Source: an uncultured Oscillospiraceae bacterium (GTDB taxonomy: Bacteria; Bacillota; Clostridia; Oscillospirales; Ruminococcaceae). From it: a DNA stretch of 62,456 nt. The stretch's first letter is position 1. Every line of letters starts with the position of its first letter. The stretch covers positions 1 through 62,456 of the forward strand of contig UREN01000004.1 in the NCBI GenBank assembly GCA_900546885.1. Direction: 5' to 3'. The notes under the pieces were generated by a model. The model saw only the letters and a program-made list of their open reading frames with translations, searched no databases and was not told where the DNA came from. Below are positions 60,025 through 62,456 of the stretch, in pieces. The translations under genes were made by a program, and so were the position numbers.

Positions 60025-61083
60025 TTATACGGTAACCGTTTTCTTGCTTACGCCCTTGGGGTTGTCGGGGTCAAAGCCGCGGCTCAGGCTGCACAGGCAG
60101 GCAAACATCTGGGCAAATACCGCCCCGCTGAACACGGCCTGTATGCCGTCGTATTCCTGCGGCAAAAGCACGGACGTATCGCCCAGGGCGGCCAGCTGGG
60201 GGCGGTTTGTCACCACGGTGCACCAGATGCCCGCCTCTTCCTTCAGCCGCTCAAGCAGCGCCTGGCCGCAATAATTGGTGTGCCCGTCCGCCAGAAGAAA
60301 AATGTACGGCACAAAGCGCTGCGCTGTGGCAATGGGGCCATGGCGGTAATCGGCCGAGCCGTAGCAGCGCGCGTCCAGGTAACTTGTTTCCTGTATCTTT
60401 AGCTCTGCCTCGTTGGCCAGCGCATCCATCAGGCCGCGGCCCACCAGGATGAGGTGCTCGGTCTCGCGGTAAAAGCGCACCACGTCGCGCACCTGCGGCT
60501 CTAAAACAGCCAGGGCCTTTTCCACAATGGCCGGCGCCTCGTCCAGCGTGCGCAGCAATTCTTCATCGCCGGAGATGTAGGCGGCAAGGGCCGTCAGCAC
60601 CGTCACCTGTGTCAGATACGATTTTCCGGCCGTGATGCTTTTTTCCGGCCCGCAGTGGTTATAGATGTGATATTTGCCCGCCTTTGTCATCAAAGAGCCC
60701 TCGGTGTTCGTGACGCTGACGCATAGGCCCCCCTGCGCATCGCAGGCTTTCATCACCTCGTAAATATCCTGCGCCCCGCCGGATTGCGACACCGCAATCA
60801 TCAGCACATTCGAATAATCGGGCGCCGCCTTGTAGGCCGTGACAACGCTGGGCGCGCTGATGCTGGCCACCATGCCGCACTTTGCCTCCAAAAGGTAACG
60901 GCCCACTAGGTTGGCGTGGTCGCTGGAGCCGCGGCCCACCAAAACGGCCGTTTTGATGCCGCGCGCCTTCACTTCTTCGGCAATTTGCCGGCATAGCCCG
61001 CGGTTGGCAGAAAGGCAGGCCGCCACGGCCTGCGGCTGTTCGAATATCTCTTTCCAAAAGACAGAGCTGCTGGTGTCGATCAT
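60025..61083 (-). CDS. Two-SIS-domain aminosugar-phosphate deaminase/deglycase (NagB-II-like)
   Basis: 352 residues from ATG at 61083 with AGGGGG upstream. Domain 1: FWKEIFEQPQAVAACL, TAVLVGRGSSDHANLVGRYLLE, ISAPSVVTAYK, LMIAVSQSGGAQDIYEVM and TAGKSYLTQV. Domain 2: HLILVGRGLMDALANEAELKIQETSYLDARCYGSADYRHGPIA. The ending DPDNPKGVSKKTVTV is that of NagB-II/AgaS-type enzymes, which deaminate glucosamine or galactosamine 6-phosphate. It is the first gene of the SIS-SIS-transketolase operon. Having two different SIS enzymes side by side recalls the GfrE/GfrF pair for glucoselysine, but sequence alone cannot name the substrate. Confidence 0.88.
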   Translation of the reverse strand: MIDTSSSVFWKEIFEQPQAVAACLSANRGLCRQIAEEVKARGIKTAVLVGRGSSDHANLVGRYLLEAKCGMVASISAPSVVTAYKAAPDYSNVLMIAVSQSGGAQDIYEVMKACDAQGGLCVSVTNTEGSLMTKAGKYHIYNHCGPEKSITAGKSYLTQVTVLTALAAYISGDEELLRTLDEAPAIVEKALAVLEPQVRDVVRFYRETEHLILVGRGLMDALANEAELKIQETSYLDARCYGSADYRHGPIATAQRFVPYIFLLADGHTNYCGQALLERLKEEAGIWCTVVTNRPQLAALGDTSVLLPQEYDGIQAVFSGAVFAQMFACLCSLSRGFDPDNPKGVSKKTVTV

Positions 61084-61208
61084 GTTCGTTTCCCCCTGTG
61101 TGATGTTGAATTTTATGCCGCCTGCGCCCAAGGCACTTGACAGGCAATGGTATACTGAGATTGCTGCGGCGGCCCCTGCTGCCCGCGAAAGGAAAGGAGC
61201 GTTCGCAA

Positions 61209-61838
61209 ATGAAGTTCGATGGCATTCTGTTCGATTTGGACGGCACCCTGTGGGATTCCTGCCGCTCTGTGGCGGAAAGCTGGCGCAACACGCTGCGCAC
61301 ACGCTATGGTGCCCGGCATCTGCCCGGCATCGAGGATATCCAAGGCATTATGGGCCTGCCCACATCAGAAATCGCCCAGCGCCTGTTCACCGGCTATGGC
61401 GCACCGGCGCTGGAAGTGTGCAACGCCTGCCTGGCGGACGAATGCAGCTACCTTGCGCAGCATGGCGGCGCGCTTTACCCCGGTGTGCCTCAGATGTTGG
61501 CCGCCCTGGCCGCGCAGGCGCCGCTTTTCATTGTGAGCAACTGCCAGGACGGCTACATTCAAAGTTTTCTGGCATGGTCCGGCCTGGGGGCGCTGTTTCA
61601 AGATTTTGAGTGCGAGGGCCGAACCGGGCTTTCCAAAGCTGAAAATATCCGTCTGGTGGTGCAGCGCAACGGCCTGCGCGCGCCTGTCTATGTTGGTGAC
61701 ACCGCGCTGGACGAAGCCAGCGCATGCGCCGCCGGCTGTCCCTTCGTGTATGCGGCTTATGGCTTTGGCAGCGCCGTGGCGCCACTCGCCTCCATTCAGG
61801 CTCCCAGCGGGCTGCAGGCGGCGCTAGCCGCCCTGTGA
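61209..61838 (+). CDS. HAD-superfamily phosphatase
   Basis: 209 residues from ATG after AAAGGAG. Motif I FDLDGTLWDS (nucleophile Asp9, acid Asp11), motif II IVSNC, motif III Lys in GLSKAENI, and motif IV VGDTALDEASA are all present. A helical cap of about 70 residues follows motif I, as in the phosphoglycolate phosphatase/beta-phosphoglucomutase group. It is divergent from the SIS operon and its end overlaps the end of the IIA gene by 15 bases. A TGGTATACT extended -10 (61147-61155) lies in its upstream gap. It may remove phosphate from a pathway intermediate or side product. Confidence 0.88.
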   Translation: MKFDGILFDLDGTLWDSCRSVAESWRNTLRTRYGARHLPGIEDIQGIMGLPTSEIAQRLFTGYGAPALEVCNACLADECSYLAQHGGALYPGVPQMLAALAAQAPLFIVSNCQDGYIQSFLAWSGLGALFQDFECEGRTGLSKAENIRLVVQRNGLRAPVYVGDTALDEASACAAGCPFVYAAYGFGSAVAPLASIQAPSGLQAALAAL

Positions 61839-62294
61839 ACCCGCCAGCGCATCGTCCAGTGCCAGAAGGTCCTGTTCTGTTTTCACCTGCGTCAGCTGTT
61901 CAAGCAGCTTCTCATCCGAGAGGAGCTTGAACAGCTGGCGCATATTTTTTACATGCTCGTCCTCATCCACTGCCGCCAGGGCAAAAAACAGTGTGGCATC
62001 CTTTTCCCGGTCGGCTTCATCAAAGCGTACAGGCTGTTCAAACTTTACAAACGCAATGGCCGTGCGGCGCACGCCAGGCGCCCCTTTTGTGGAATGCGGA
62101 ATTGCCAAGCCGGGCACAATGACAATATAGGGCCCAAACTCCTGCACACATTCAATGACGCGCCGGGCATACTCGGGCGTGGCACAGCCTGTGCGCACCA
62201 GCGGCAGGCAGCTTTTCTCTATGGTATCCTGCCAATTTTCCGCTTTTTCAAAAAAGGCATACCGCTTTTCCTGTACAATTTCTTTCAGCAGCAA
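61824..62294 (-). CDS. PTS fructose/mannitol-type IIA component
   Basis: 156 residues from a TTG start with GAGGTG 6 bases upstream; a GTG three codons earlier is the alternative and there is no in-frame ATG. The EIIA (PtsN/FruA-type) pattern is complete: DTIEKSCLPLVRTGCATPEYARRVIECVQEFGPYIVIVPGLAIPHSTK with phosphoacceptor His67. KDATLFFALAAVDEDEHVKNMRQLFKLLSDE follows. It would pass phosphate from HPr to a IIB. No IIB or IIC is in the window; they probably lie beyond the contig end. The gene's end overlaps the HAD gene end tail to tail. Confidence 0.92.
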   Translation of the reverse strand: MLLKEIVQEKRYAFFEKAENWQDTIEKSCLPLVRTGCATPEYARRVIECVQEFGPYIVIVPGLAIPHSTKGAPGVRRTAIAFVKFEQPVRFDEADREKDATLFFALAAVDEDEHVKNMRQLFKLLSDEKLLEQLTQVKTEQDLLALDDALAGSQGG

Positions 62295-62408
62295 CTCGCT
62301 CACCTCTTTTCGATTTTGTTGTTTTCTGCTTTGAATTATAATTCTTTTTGCATTTAATTGCAATATATAACAAAATTATTGTTCGCATTTTTTCTTTTTC
62401 AGGATTTT
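62295..62408. other. AT-rich upstream region of the IIA gene
   Basis: About 110 bases, strongly AT-rich compared with the window. It holds the palindrome GAATTATAATTC (62333-62344), a near-palindrome around TTGCATTTAATTGCAA (62349-62364) and AACAA/TTGTT arms just after. Promoter and operators for the IIA gene are likely here; exact boxes are unclear. Confidence 0.45.
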
Positions 62409-62456
62409 AGATCGGAAGAGCGTCGTGTAGGGAAAGAGTGTAGATCTCGGTGGTCG
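62409..62456 (+). other. Illumina TruSeq adapter sequence (assembly artefact)
   Basis: The last 48 bases begin AGATCGGAAGAGCGTCGTGT and continue exactly as the reverse complement of the Illumina universal adapter. They are not organismal DNA. The true contig sequence ends at or just before 62408. Confidence 0.98.

Noticed and set aside
61143..61155. TTGACA just before TATACT upstream of the HAD gene as a -35/-10 pair
   Set aside because: The spacing is only 8 bp. The TGGTATACT is better read as an extended -10 without a -35.
62409..62456. Inverted or regulatory element at the window end
   Set aside because: The bases are Illumina adapter.

Overview
The window reads as chromosomal DNA of a GC-rich (about 60% by eye), anaerobic, gut-type Clostridia of the Oscillospirales/Ruminococcaceae kind. 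This is an inference from gene content: lysine and diaminopimelate made through DapL, a V/A-type ATPase instead of an F-type one in this stretch, a short archaeal/eukaryal-like prolyl-tRNA synthetase, split transketolase, heterodimeric MarR-linked ABC exporters, DUF975, DUF4179-like and DUF1538 proteins, and strong AGGAGG ribosome sites. I saw no rRNA, tRNA, CRISPR array, transposase or phage module. The last 48 bases (62409-62456) are Illumina adapter, so the window ends at an untrimmed contig end.

Layout. 0-7 kb: a 5'-truncated membrane-anchored protein, a small HTH regulator plus membrane protein behind a promoter with three phased TGCAAAG repeats, TrhA/hemolysin III, a galM-NERD pair, a secreted beta-helix protein and an XRE regulator. 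7-9.2 kb: dapF and dapL. 9.4-16.1 kb: a two-component system followed by a gliding-type ABC system (ATPase, permease, GldG-like, DUF4340). 16.3-18.1 kb: acyl carrier protein and proS. 18.2-24.8 kb: a DUF975/CmpB-type fusion, metallophosphoesterase, FAD oxidoreductase, hemW and an aldose-1-epimerase-like protein. 25.0-28.4 kb: a six-repeat peptidoglycan-binding protein with a SpoIID-like domain, and an M15-type peptidase. 28.4-30.5 kb: an AT-richer block (DUF6056-like membrane protein and a small membrane protein) translationally joined to a GC-rich ferredoxin-type aldo/keto reductase. 31.6-33.9 kb: PAP2 phosphatase and two unknown genes.

33.9-42.7 kb: a complete V/A-type ATPase operon in the order G/H-C-I-K-F-E-A-B-D behind one clear promoter. 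42.8-47.5 kb: MarR regulator with an asymmetric heterodimeric ABC exporter. 47.5-50.0 kb: a DUF1538 membrane protein coupled to a tandem PII-like protein. 50.1-53.1 kb: a lysine riboswitch and terminator in front of a polar amino acid ABC transporter, which marks it as a lysine importer and ties it to the dap genes at 7-9 kb.

53.1-62.4 kb: a carbohydrate PTS and sugar-phosphate region: HPr, Enzyme I and a pentulose-phosphate-type epimerase in one operon, a divergent DeoR regulator, then a minus-strand operon of two SIS-domain enzymes and a split transketolase, a divergent HAD phosphatase, and a PTS IIA whose upstream partners lie beyond the contig end. Together they look like uptake, deamination or deglycation, and transketolase cleavage of an unidentified (amino) sugar. 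This is the part I consider most likely to hold an undescribed pathway.
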